DNA of 64,000 nt. It comes from Erythrobacter sp. Its GTDB lineage: Bacteria; Pseudomonadota; Alphaproteobacteria; Sphingomonadales; Sphingomonadaceae. The translations under genes and the position numbers were made by a program. Shown here one piece after another: positions 1-8,589 of the stretch (position 1 is the stretch's first letter; each line of letters opens with the position of its first letter). Under the pieces are notes generated by a model. It saw only the letters and a program-made list of their open reading frames with translations. It did not search any database and had not been told where the DNA came from. The stretch is taken from NCBI RefSeq assembly GCF_024305245.1, contig NZ_JAMWYX010000002.1, positions 248,001 to 312,000 on the forward strand. Reading direction: 5' to 3'.

Positions 1-70
1 ATCCGATGGGCAAAGCATCACGGAAAGCTTCCATGCTGTCATGCCCGAAATTGGTGCTGATTGTCGCCAT
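1..70 (-). CDS. Possible truncated 5' end of an unidentified gene
   Basis: An ATG at 68-70 on the minus strand opens a frame that runs uninterrupted off the left edge, giving about 23 residues beginning MATISTNFGHDSMEAF. No clear Shine-Dalgarno sequence precedes it. The divergent OmpW-like gene starts 150 bases away, so an intergenic promoter region would fit. The fragment is too short to assign a family, and it may be a chance frame. Confidence 0.3.
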   Translation of the reverse strand, partial: MATISTNFGHDSMEAFRDALPIG

Positions 71-220
71 GATGGTGCGGCAATGAACGAACACGAAGCA
101 ATGGTCTTTGATCGGGATCAATGAGCGCACGCCGCATCCGGGGCTAACGGGCGGTCACAGGCAGCAACAATCCTGGGCCGCGCAAGGCGGCCACTGCTGC
201 CGCTGAAGGACGCAACCACA

Positions 221-901
221 ATGAAGACTTTTCTGATGCTTGGCGGTGCAGCTCTGGCGCTGGCCGCAGCTCCGGCGATGGCCCAGAACGATACCGACCG
301 TGCAGGCGACATCCAGTTCAAGGTGCTCGGCACGGCGGTTCTGCCGGATGGCAAGATCACTGCGGTCAATGTCGATATCGTTGGTCTGCCCGCGAACACC
401 CAGACCAAGGCAAACGACAACGTAGTGCCGACGATCGCGGTCGAATATTTCCTCACCGACAATGTCTCGGTCGAGACGATTGCGGGCACGACCCAGCATG
501 ATGTCGATGCCACGGCGGGCCTGCCTGTGGGCGCGGAACTGGTGTCCGACGCGCTGCTGCTGCCCGCCACGGTGACGGCCAAGTATCACTTCGATCTGGG
601 CGGGGTGAAGCCCTATGTCGGCGGCGGCGTGGCCTATTTCATCTGGCTGAGCGACAAGCCGGGGGCGGCCACGATCCCGCTGGGTGTGACCGATACCGAC
701 CTGTCGGACGAATTCGGCTTCGCGTTGCAGGCCGGGTTCGACGTGCCGCTGGGCGATAAGGGCCTGGGCCTGACCTTCGATGCCAAGCGCTACTTCATCG
801 ACACCACCGCGCGCTGGTTCGCGGGCAATACTCTGGCGATCGAGACCGAGCACAAGCTTGATGCGTGGGTGATCAGCGCGGGCGTTGCCTACCGCTTCTG
901 A
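221..901 (+). CDS. OmpW-family outer membrane protein
   Basis: The 226-residue product has a clean signal peptide (about residues 1-21, cleavage after AMA). It is followed by a small beta-barrel sequence ending VAYRF, with the C-terminal Phe that the BAM complex recognises. Internal segments such as KYHFDLGGVKPYVGGGVAY are typical of the OmpW/AlkL family of 8-stranded barrels. These are thought to pass small hydrophobic molecules laterally into the outer membrane. The start is set by the signal peptide and an upstream GAAGGA. It is a single gene, convergent with the porin at 970-2376, and the substrate cannot be read from sequence. Confidence 0.85.
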   Translation: MKTFLMLGGAALALAAAPAMAQNDTDRAGDIQFKVLGTAVLPDGKITAVNVDIVGLPANTQTKANDNVVPTIAVEYFLTDNVSVETIAGTTQHDVDATAGLPVGAELVSDALLLPATVTAKYHFDLGGVKPYVGGGVAYFIWLSDKPGAATIPLGVTDTDLSDEFGFALQAGFDVPLGDKGLGLTFDAKRYFIDTTARWFAGNTLAIETEHKLDAWVISAGVAYRF

Positions 902-913
902 TCCTCTGACAAT

Positions 914-955
914 ACCAGTTTGGCAATGTTTCACGTGAAACATTGCCAAACTGGT
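914..955. other. parS centromere-like site inside a perfect 42-bp palindrome
   Basis: Bases 914-934 and 935-955 are exact reverse complements. The core at 927-942 is TGTTTCACGTGAAACA, which matches the consensus bacterial parS sequence bound by ParB. The palindrome lies in the 68-bp gap between two convergent genes. As RNA it would also form a very long hairpin and could end both transcripts, although no good T-tract follows. ParB loading sites usually cluster near the chromosome origin. No parA or parB gene is in this window. Confidence 0.85.
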
Positions 956-969
956 TAAACCTAGCAGCC

Positions 970-2376
970 TCAGAAATTGTAGCGGGTGGAGAGCATCAAC
1001 CGCCTGAGATCGCCCGACCGGCCATCCTCCAGCATGCGGTTCGCATACATCAGTTCGATACCGATATCGAGCGGATCGACCGGGGTCCAGATCAGGTTCG
1101 CCAGCGCGTTCCAGCTTTCGTCGGTCACCTGATTGGTGGTCAGCAGCACCGGGTTGTCGGCCTTGAAATAGGCCCCCGACACCACCGACCGCAGGCGCGG
1201 ACCCCACCAGTGCTGATAGGCGGCAAAGCCTGAATACGTGAAGATCGGATCGAGATTGCCGGCCGCATCCACTGCCGCATCATTAACGATATTCACCCCG
1301 ATATACCGCCCCAGACCGTCGCCCGCAGTGGCCATGAAGCGGATGTCGTCGCGCGCCCCCACCTTGACCTTGCCCGACAGGCTGAGCCCGTATCCCAGCG
1401 CGTCGTCAGCTTGGCCGAAATCGTCGTCCGACATCGTCAGCTTGCGCCCGATCGCGGCGGCGGTCAGCGTGCCCCAGTCGCGCTTGTGATCATACCGCAC
1501 GACGAGATCGGGGATGGTATCGTCACCGGTAATCACCCGCCCGCCGGTGCGCGAGGTGACGGTGGTTTCGGATTGTTCGGCAGCGATTTGCCAACCGCTC
1601 TTGCTCCACCGGATCATCGGTTGGCGGGCGAACACGGTGCCCGGCGTCGGGCCGATGAAATCGAGGCTGTCAGGCAGCGCACCGACATTCTGGAAGGTCG
1701 ACCATGCCTGTCCGAACAACCAGTTATCATAGGTGATGAAGGCCTGCCGCATCCGCGGGACATAGGAGTTGCTGACCCGTTCATCGCCGCCATCGGTGAC
1801 CATGAAATCGAGCTCGATATGCGAATTGAGCTTGTGCTCGGCTCCGACATCCGTTGCGGTTTTCAGGATGAAGCGCGTCTGCCGGGCGCTGAAATCGGTA
1901 TCGTAACCCGATGCCTCACCGCCGACCGGGATCAGGCCGGGGATCAGGAAATCGCGCAGCAAGCTGCCGCTCGGCAATTGCCCGCCGCTGGTGCGCTGCG
2001 CGATGGCATCGACCTTGACGTATCCGGCATAGGCGACGGTGGTCTTGCCGACGCGGAAACCCTTGTCTTCCTGCAGTTTGGGTGCAGCGACCTGCTCGGC
2101 GAGGGCGGCTTGACGGCTTTGCAGATCGCGGGTGGCGGCCAGCAGCGCGGCGCTTTGTTCGCGCATGGCGTCCTGTTCGGCGCGCAAGGCATCATCCTGC
2201 TCGGCATGGTTGCCGTTGGCCGCATCGAGCCGAGCAACCAGACCTTCGACCAGCTTTTCCAGCCGCTCAAGCCGTTCATCCACGCTGGGCTCCTGTGCCA
2301 GCGCGGGGGAGGCCGTAAGCACCGTTGCACCAAGCAAGGCCACCCGCAGCGCACGGGTTGCACGATGATGAACCAT
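970..2376 (-). CDS. DcaP-like trimeric outer membrane porin
   Basis: The product has 468 residues. A signal peptide (about 1-28, ending ALAQ) is followed by a coiled-coil segment at roughly residues 31-90 (ERLERLEKLVEGLVARLD and a Gln/Ala-rich continuation). A long beta-barrel then ends STRYNF. This order, a periplasmic N-terminal coiled coil and then a barrel, is that of DcaP-type porins, which take up dicarboxylates and other small acids. I chose the ATG at 2376 because GGGAGGGG lies just upstream and the signal peptide begins there; an in-frame ATG 17 codons earlier lacks support. It is divergent from acs, so a role in acetate or organic acid entry is inferred. Confidence 0.8.
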   Translation of the reverse strand: MVHHRATRALRVALLGATVLTASPALAQEPSVDERLERLEKLVEGLVARLDAANGNHAEQDDALRAEQDAMREQSAALLAATRDLQSRQAALAEQVAAPKLQEDKGFRVGKTTVAYAGYVKVDAIAQRTSGGQLPSGSLLRDFLIPGLIPVGGEASGYDTDFSARQTRFILKTATDVGAEHKLNSHIELDFMVTDGGDERVSNSYVPRMRQAFITYDNWLFGQAWSTFQNVGALPDSLDFIGPTPGTVFARQPMIRWSKSGWQIAAEQSETTVTSRTGGRVITGDDTIPDLVVRYDHKRDWGTLTAAAIGRKLTMSDDDFGQADDALGYGLSLSGKVKVGARDDIRFMATAGDGLGRYIGVNIVNDAAVDAAGNLDPIFTYSGFAAYQHWWGPRLRSVVSGAYFKADNPVLLTTNQVTDESWNALANLIWTPVDPLDIGIELMYANRMLEDGRSGDLRRLMLSTRYNF

Positions 2377-2446
2377 AAGACCCCTCCCATTCTTGTTATC
2401 GTCAGCAAGAATGGGCCGGTCAGGCACAGCCGCACAGTTAGCGGAT

Positions 2447-2465
2447 GGTCGTAAGACCTTTGTCT
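2447..2465. promoter_or_regulatory. Candidate regulator site between the porin gene and acs
   Basis: Two overlapping short inverted repeats are present: GGTC-GTAA-GACC (2447-2458) and AGAC-CTTT-GTCT (2454-2465). They lie 57-76 bases upstream of the acs start and in the shared divergent promoter region. The second has the same AGAC-N4-GTC form as a site upstream of the symporter operon (10816-10827). LuxR-type response regulators bind inverted repeats of about this size, so CrbR is the natural candidate. That assignment is inference. Confidence 0.35.
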
Positions 2466-2522
2466 GAGGGCGCGCGGGGTGTAGCCTGATGTAAAAGCAG
2501 GCCGAGATAAGGGAGAGTCGAG

Positions 2523-4454
2523 ATGATCCACGCCGTCGAGCGGCCCCAAGCCCAAACCCCCACCCACTGCACGCCCGAACAATATGCCGAGATGTACCGC
2601 CTTTCGGTCGAGACGCCCGATGCGTTCTGGCTGGAACAGGCGCAGCGGCTGGATTGGTTCACCGCGCCGACGATGGGCGGGGAATGGGCCTATGATCCAG
2701 TCGGGATCACGTGGTTCGAGGACGGCACGCTCAACCTGTGCCACAACGCGGTCGATCGCCACCTGCCCGCGCACGCCGACACGAAGGCACTGATCTTCGA
2801 ACCCGACGATCCGGCGAACGAGAGCAAGACGCTCACCTATGGCGAGCTGCACACCGAAGTCGTGCGAATGGCCAATGCGCTGAAATCGCTGGGCGTCAAA
2901 AAGGGCGACCGGGTGACGCTGTACCTGCCGATGATCCTTGAAGGGGTCACTGCGATGCTCGCCTGCGCGCGGCTGGGCGCGGTGCATTCGGCGGTGTTCG
3001 GCGGCTTTTCGCCCGAGGCGCTCGCAGGGCGGATCGAGGATTGCGGCAGCCGCTTTGTCATCACCGCCGACGAAGGCCTGCGCGGCGGAAAGCGCGTGCC
3101 GCTGAAGGCCAATGTCGATGCGGCGCTGAACCTTGCCGCCCACGCGACTCCGGTCGATGGGGTGCTGGTCATCCGCCACACCGGCGGCGACATCGCGATG
3201 CAGGAAGGCCGCGACCATTGGCTGGAAAGCCTCGCCAGCGACGCCGATTGCCCTTGTGAAGTCATGGCGGCGGAAGACCCGCTGTTCATCCTCTACACCT
3301 CAGGTTCCACCGGCAAACCCAAGGGCGTGCTCCACACCACCGGCGGTTACGGCGTGTGGACCGCGACGACCTTCCACTACATCTTCGATTATCAGCCGGG
3401 CGAGGTGTTCTGGTGCACCGCCGATATCGGCTGGGTCACCGGGCACAGCTATGTCGTCTACGGCCCGCTGTTCAACGCGGCCACCGCCGTGGTGTTCGAA
3501 GGCGTGCCGAACTACCCCGATCACGGGCGGTTCTGGGACGTGGTCGACAAGCACCAGGTCAACATCATTTACACCGCGCCGACCGCGATCCGCGCGCTGA
3601 TGCGCGAAGGCGATAGCCACGTGACCAGCCGTAGCCGTGCCTCGCTCCGTCTGCTCGGAAGCGTTGGCGAGCCGATCAATCCCGAGGCTTGGCGCTGGTA
3701 TTTCGACGTGGTGGGTGAGGGCCGCTGCCCGATTATCGACACCTGGTGGCAGACCGAAACCGGCGGCTGCATGATCACCACCCTGCCCGGCGCGCACGAC
3801 ATGAAGCCCGGCAGCGCCGGCCTGCCGTTCTTCGGCATCCGCCCGCAGCTTGTCGATAACGAGGGCGCGGTGATGGACGGCGTGGCCGAGGGTAACCTGT
3901 GCATCACCCACAGCTGGCCCGGTCAGGCGCGCACCGTTTACGGCGACCATGAGCGCTTCGTGCAGACCTACTTCAGCACCTATGTCGGCAAGTATTTCAC
4001 CGGCGACGGGTGCAAGCGCGATGAAGATGGATACTACTGGATCACCGGACGGGTCGATGACGTGATCAACGTCTCGGGCCACCGCATGGGCACGGCCGAA
4101 GTCGAAAGCGCGCTGGTGCTTCATCCCAAGGTGGCAGAGGCGGCGGTGGTCGGATACCCGCACGACATCAAGGGGCAGGGCATCTATTGCTATGTTACCC
4201 TGAACGCTGGCGAGGACGGTTCGGACGCGCTGCTGGCAGAATTGAAAGCTCACGTGCGCAAGGAAATCGGCCCGATTGCGACGCCCGATATCATCCACTT
4301 CACCGATGGCCTGCCAAAGACCCGTTCGGGCAAGATCATGCGCCGCATCCTGCGCAAGATTGCCGAGAACGAGTTCGGCGCGCTCGGCGATACCTCGACG
4401 CTGGCCGATCCTTCGCTGGTCGAACGGCTGGTCGAGGGCAGGCAGAACCGCTGA
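2523..4454 (+). CDS. acs: Acetyl-CoA synthetase (AMP-forming)
   Basis: This converts acetate, ATP and CoA to acetyl-CoA through acetyl-AMP in the cytoplasm. The 643-residue length is that of the Acs family. Visible motifs are the N-terminal Acs segment ([12 protein letters not shown]), the P-loop [20 protein letters not shown] near residue 257, [10 protein letters not shown], and the A8 hinge [18 protein letters not shown]. The C-terminal [11 protein letters not shown] contains Lys604, the residue that Pat-type acetylation inactivates in this family. The start follows AAGGGAGAG. crbR begins 4 bases after its stop, so the two are probably co-transcribed, and the whole neighbourhood concerns acetate. 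Confidence 0.97.
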   Translation: MIHAVERPQAQTPTHCTPEQYAEMYRLSVETPDAFWLEQAQRLDWFTAPTMGGEWAYDPVGITWFEDGTLNLCHNAVDRHLPAHADTKALIFEPDDPANESKTLTYGELHTEVVRMANALKSLGVKKGDRVTLYLPMILEGVTAMLACARLGAVHSAVFGGFSPEALAGRIEDCGSRFVITADEGLRGGKRVPLKANVDAALNLAAHATPVDGVLVIRHTGGDIAMQEGRDHWLESLASDADCPCEVMAAEDPLFILYTSGSTGKPKGVLHTTGGYGVWTATTFHYIFDYQPGEVFWCTADIGWVTGHSYVVYGPLFNAATAVVFEGVPNYPDHGRFWDVVDKHQVNIIYTAPTAIRALMREGDSHVTSRSRASLRLLGSVGEPINPEAWRWYFDVVGEGRCPIIDTWWQTETGGCMITTLPGAHDMKPGSAGLPFFGIRPQLVDNEGAVMDGVAEGNLCITHSWPGQARTVYGDHERFVQTYFSTYVGKYFTGDGCKRDEDGYYWITGRVDDVINVSGHRMGTAEVESALVLHPKVAEAAVVGYPHDIKGQGIYCYVTLNAGEDGSDALLAELKAHVRKEIGPIATPDIIHFTDGLPKTRSGKIMRRILRKIAENEFGALGDTSTLADPSLVERLVEGRQNR

Positions 4455-4458
4455 TGCG

Positions 4459-5097
4459 ATGACCATGCGCGTCATCATCGCCGATGATCACCCGCTGTTC
4501 CGCAGCGCGCTCGCCCATGCGGTGGGCAAGGTGTGGCCCGATGCCGCGATCATCGAAGCCAGCTCTGCTGCCGAGGCTCGCGCAGCGCTGGCAGACGGCG
4601 CGGCAGAAGCGCTGCTGCTCGATCTGCACATGGCGGATTCGACCGGGCTGAGCGTGCTGATGGACTTGCGTCAGGATCATCCGGCGCTGCCCATCGTGAT
4701 CGTTTCCGCCAGCGAGGAACCGCGCGTAGCGGCAGCGGCGGCGCAATTGGGCGCGGCGGGGTTCATTCCGAAATCGTCCAGCCTCGAAGCGATGCGCGAA
4801 GCGCTCTGCGCGGTGCGCGATGGCGATATCTGGTTTCCGGAAGGCGAGCCGCAGGCCGACGACGATCTGGCCCGCATCGCCAGCCTCACCCCTGCGCAGC
4901 GCCGCATTCTTGCGGCGATCCGGCAGGGGCTGCTGAACAAACAGATCGCCTATGAACTCAGCATCAGCGAAGCGACGGTAAAGGCGCATATCACCGCGAT
5001 CTTGCGCAAGCTGGGGGTCAACAGCCGCACGCAGGCCGTGCTGCTTGCCGCCAAGCTCGACGTCGATCAGCCCGCGACAGATTCCGCGACTGCCTGA
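4459..5097 (+). CDS. crbR: CrbR/ErdR-type LuxR-family response regulator
   Basis: The 212-residue product has a receiver domain (acidic pair DD at 9-10, phospho-acceptor Asp55 in LLLDLHM, Lys near 104 in FIPKSS). It is followed by a LuxR/FixJ helix-turn-helix at about 144-200 (NKQIAYELSISEATVKAHI). In Vibrio and Pseudomonas the CrbS/CrbR (MxtR/ErdR) pair activates acs for growth on acetate. Adjacency to acs and to a CrbS-type kinase gene supports that identity. Translation may start at 4459 or at the second ATG, 4465. Its 3' end overlaps the 3' end of crbS by 31 bases on opposite strands. Confidence 0.88.
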   Translation: MTMRVIIADDHPLFRSALAHAVGKVWPDAAIIEASSAAEARAALADGAAEALLLDLHMADSTGLSVLMDLRQDHPALPIVIVSASEEPRVAAAAAQLGAAGFIPKSSSLEAMREALCAVRDGDIWFPEGEPQADDDLARIASLTPAQRRILAAIRQGLLNKQIAYELSISEATVKAHITAILRKLGVNSRTQAVLLAAKLDVDQPATDSATA

Positions 5098-8000
5098 CCG
5101 CTCGCCGCGCGGCCCTTTGCCAGACAGGTGGTTATCAACGCGCGCAAGGCCGCAGGCGACGACGGTTTGAGCAACCGATTGGCGCCCATCCGGGCCGCTG
5201 CCAGCTCGGTTTCGTCCGAAGCCTCGGCCGTCAGCAAGATCACCGGCGGGCGCGTCCCCCATGCCTCGCAGAGCGCGACATAGGCGGCATCGCCACGTTC
5301 TGCCCCGTCGAGCCGGTAGTCCATGATCGCAATATCCGGTGACTGCGCCATCGCCCTGGCCGCGTCCGCGCCGTTCGCCGCGCAGGTGACGGTCAGCCCC
5401 CACTTGCCCAGCAGAGCGGCCGTTGCCGCCAGCGCCGAAGGGTCATTGTCGACCACCAACACGGCGGCGGCGGGGAGCCGTCCCGGTGATCGCTGGGGTG
5501 CCGCCGCCCGAACCGGCAGCGCCTCTCGCCGCAACACCGGCATGGCAAAGGCAAAGCGGCTGCCGCGCCCGACCTGCGATGCTGTTTCGATGTCGATCCC
5601 CAGCAACCGCGCGGCCCGGCGGACGATCGCAAGCCCCAGACCCAGCCCTTCGCGGTCGGTCGAAACGCCTCGCTCGAATTCGCTGAAGATGCGCTCGATA
5701 TCGCCGGGCGCAATGCCGCGCCCGCTATCGTGAATGCAGATCAGCGCGTCATCGCCCCGTCGCCGCACCCCGATCAGCACGCCGCCTGTGGCGGTATAGC
5801 GCACCGCATTGCTGACGAGATTGCGCAGCACGCTGGTGAGCAACGCGCGGTCGGCCATCACCCATGCCGTTGTCCGCACCTGCCGCAGACGCAACCCCTT
5901 GGCCTGCGCCTGCAATGCGAATTCGCGCGCCACATCCTCGAACACCTGATCCAGCGCGACCGGCTCGGCATTGGCGATCACCCCGCCGCTATCCAGTTTT
6001 GATATGTCGAGCAGCGCGCGGATCAGCCGGTCGGCCGAGGTGATCGAGCCATCCAGATCGGCCACCAGCCGTTCCAGCGCAGGCCGCCCCGCGACTTCCT
6101 CTCCCAAGGCCGAGGCGAACAGGCGCGCGGCGTTGAGCGGTTGGATCAGGTCATGGCTGGCGGCGGCCAGAAACCGGGTTTTCGACCGGGTCGCCTGCGC
6201 CAAAGCCTCGTTCGCGGCGCTCAATTGGCGGGTGCGTTCTGCGACCTTTTCCTCCAGCGCCTGTTCGGCCCGGCGGTCGGCGGTGATATCGGTATAGGAC
6301 GTGGTGTAGCCGCCGCCGGGCGTGGGCGCGCCGACGATCCGCAGCACGCGGCCATCATGCTGTTCGCGCTCGATCCGGTGTTCGCGGCCGGCGCGCATGT
6401 GGTACAGCCGACGGGCGACCTGTTCGGCAATCTCGGCTTCGGGCAGGTGGCTGCGTTCCAGATTGAAGCGGATGAGATCGGCAATCGGCGTGCCCACGCT
6501 GACCAGCGCATCGGGCAGATCGAAAATCTGCTGATAGCGGCTGTTCCACGCCACCAGCCGCATATCGCCATCGACCAGCGCCACGCCCTGATCGATGCTT
6601 TCGATTGCGGTCTGGAGCAGATCGCCGCTGAACGACAATCGGCGGTGAGTCTCGTCGAACATCGCGACCACTTCGGGCAGCGGGATCGGGTCGCCGCCCG
6701 CCCATGATCCCACCAGCATCCGCGCCGACGAGGTGCCGATGACACCCGCAACAACGCGCTCGGCCAGTTCCAAGACCGTGGCGTCTGCCGGATCGCCGTT
6801 GCGCAGCGGCACGGCGGCGAGCGCCGCATCGGCGCGTTCCCGACCGACGAACTGCGTCAGCAGCGCGCGAACGTCGCCCACCCGCTTTGCAGTGGGGCGG
6901 CGCGGCAGGGCACCGGGCATCGGCGTGCCGACGAAGGCCGCCGCTTGCGCCTGATCGAGCAGTGAAGGCCGGGCGAGCGCGGAGCCGAACCAGTAGAGCA
7001 GGGCGTTGACCCCGAGGCTCAACACCACGCCCGACACCAGCGGATCGGGATGGATGCTCACCAGCGGCGCGGTGCCGCTCGCCGCTGGCCAGATCAGCAG
7101 CGCCAGCCACAATGCAAAGCCTGCGACCAACCCAGCCAGCATCCCTGCGCGGTTGCCATGCTGGCTGACCATCCCCAGCACCAGCCCGGGCGCGAATTGC
7201 GCCGCTGCCGCGAAAGCGAGGGTGCCAAGGCCCGCCAGATCGGTGATCCCGGCAAACCCGCGATAGAAGGCATAGGCGGCCAGCAGCAGGCCCGCGATCA
7301 CCAAGCGCCTGATTAGCAGCAGCCGCGCCGCGATCTTGCCCCGGTCGCCGCGCCCCGCCAGCGCACGGCGCAGCAGCAGCGGGGCGATCAGGTCATTGGT
7401 GATCATGATCGACAGCGCCACGCTGGCCACCACGATCATCCCGGCAGAGGCCGAAAAGCCGCCGAGGAACACCAGCACCGCCAGCGCCGTGTTATCGGTC
7501 ACCAGCGGCAGGGCGAGCACGATCGTATCGGGATCGGTGCCCGCCGGAAGCACGGCCAAACCCGCCAGCACCACCGGCACGATCACCAGCGCGGTCAACG
7601 CCAGATAGGCCGGGAACACCCATTGCATTGCCGGGGTGGCGCGGTCGCCGGGGGCTTCGATAAAGCTCATGTGGAACTGGCGCGGCAGGCATAGCGCGGC
7701 AGCGGCGGCGATCAGGGTGAGGGTCGCGAAACGCGCATCCAACTGGTCGGCGGCGAACAGGGCGGGGGCAGGGGAGCCAGCCGGCGCTTCCGCCCCGCTC
7801 AGCAGTAGCCACAGCGCCAGTCCGGCGACCGCCAGCAGCGCGGCCAGCTTGACCACCGCCTCCACCGCAATCGTCAGCACCAGACCGGTGTTGTCGCCCG
7901 CGCGGTCAGCCCGGCGTGATCCGAAAAGGATCGCGAACAGGCCCATCAGCGCGGCAACCAGCAGCACCAGCTCATCCGCCGCGACCTGCGTGCGCAAGGT

Positions 8001-8438
8001 GGGGTCGAGCGTCAGCAATGCGCTGCCGACCGATTCCAGCTGCAACGCCATGTAGGGTAACGTCCCAAGGGTGGCGATCACCGTCACCAGCGCCGCGATA
8101 CTCGCGCTTTTGCCGTACCGCGCGGACAGGAAATCCGCGATCGAGGTCGAATGCTGCGCCTGCGCCTGTGCAAGGATCTTGCGCACCAGCCCGAACCCCA
8201 AGGTGAACACCAGAATCGGCCCGAGATAGATCGGCAGATAATCCCACCCCGCCGTCGCCGCCGTGCCGACCCCGCCGAAGAACGTCCAGCTGGTGCAGTA
8301 CACCGCAAGGCTGAGGCCGTAGACGGTTCCCGCGTGGCGCTGCAGCGCAGGGCTTTGCGTCCGGTCGCGCCAGGCGGCCAGCCAGAACAATCCACCAAGG
8401 TACACAATCGCCGCTGCAAGCGCGGCTCCCAGCATCAT
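5067..8438 (-). CDS. crbS: CrbS-type SLC5-fused hybrid sensor histidine kinase
   Basis: The product is about 1123 residues. Residues 1 to about 490 form an SSF/SLC5 sodium-solute symporter-like membrane domain with many hydrophobic helices. A linker (STAC-like) and a PAS domain near 600-690 follow. The kinase core has His762 in AASHDLIQPL, then N- and G-boxes (RNLVSNAVRY, GLGLGLAIV). A C-terminal receiver domain carries Asp1040 (IMDYRLDG). This architecture is that of CrbS/MxtR, which senses acetate status and phosphorylates CrbR. I use the paired ATGs at 8433-8438, placed where the first membrane helix begins and preceded by GGGAGAGGG. It lies downstream of the symporter genes on the same strand. 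Confidence 0.9.
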   Translation of the reverse strand: MMLGAALAAAIVYLGGLFWLAAWRDRTQSPALQRHAGTVYGLSLAVYCTSWTFFGGVGTAATAGWDYLPIYLGPILVFTLGFGLVRKILAQAQAQHSTSIADFLSARYGKSASIAALVTVIATLGTLPYMALQLESVGSALLTLDPTLRTQVAADELVLLVAALMGLFAILFGSRRADRAGDNTGLVLTIAVEAVVKLAALLAVAGLALWLLLSGAEAPAGSPAPALFAADQLDARFATLTLIAAAAALCLPRQFHMSFIEAPGDRATPAMQWVFPAYLALTALVIVPVVLAGLAVLPAGTDPDTIVLALPLVTDNTALAVLVFLGGFSASAGMIVVASVALSIMITNDLIAPLLLRRALAGRGDRGKIAARLLLIRRLVIAGLLLAAYAFYRGFAGITDLAGLGTLAFAAAAQFAPGLVLGMVSQHGNRAGMLAGLVAGFALWLALLIWPAASGTAPLVSIHPDPLVSGVVLSLGVNALLYWFGSALARPSLLDQAQAAAFVGTPMPGALPRRPTAKRVGDVRALLTQFVGRERADAALAAVPLRNGDPADATVLELAERVVAGVIGTSSARMLVGSWAGGDPIPLPEVVAMFDETHRRLSFSGDLLQTAIESIDQGVALVDGDMRLVAWNSRYQQIFDLPDALVSVGTPIADLIRFNLERSHLPEAEIAEQVARRLYHMRAGREHRIEREQHDGRVLRIVGAPTPGGGYTTSYTDITADRRAEQALEEKVAERTRQLSAANEALAQATRSKTRFLAAASHDLIQPLNAARLFASALGEEVAGRPALERLVADLDGSITSADRLIRALLDISKLDSGGVIANAEPVALDQVFEDVAREFALQAQAKGLRLRQVRTTAWVMADRALLTSVLRNLVSNAVRYTATGGVLIGVRRRGDDALICIHDSGRGIAPGDIERIFSEFERGVSTDREGLGLGLAIVRRAARLLGIDIETASQVGRGSRFAFAMPVLRREALPVRAAAPQRSPGRLPAAAVLVVDNDPSALAATAALLGKWGLTVTCAANGADAARAMAQSPDIAIMDYRLDGAERGDAAYVALCEAWGTRPPVILLTAEASDETELAAARMGANRLLKPSSPAALRALITTCLAKGRAASGQAVAESVAG

Positions 8439-8506
8439 GATCCGGCCCTCTCCCTCAGGCGAAAAGCTACTCCATCCGGGCGAATCTGCAAGCGCGCGCG
8501 AATGCG

Positions 8507-8542
8507 AAGGGGCGGCACCCGTCGCCGGATGCCGCCCCTTTT
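8507..8542 (-). terminator. Hairpin between the symporter gene and crbS
   Basis: An 11-bp perfect stem (AAGGGGCGGCA at 8507-8517 with its complement at 8530-8540) has a 12-base loop. A second, weaker GC stem follows at 8543-8566. The T-run is on the plus-strand side (TTTT at 8539-8542), whereas both genes read minus. It may therefore attenuate rather than fully stop transcription from the symporter operon into crbS. Confidence 0.5.
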
Positions 8543-8589
8543 CCCGCTTGCGCCCCGAAGGAGCGGGGGTGGGAGAGCGAAGCCGGCGA

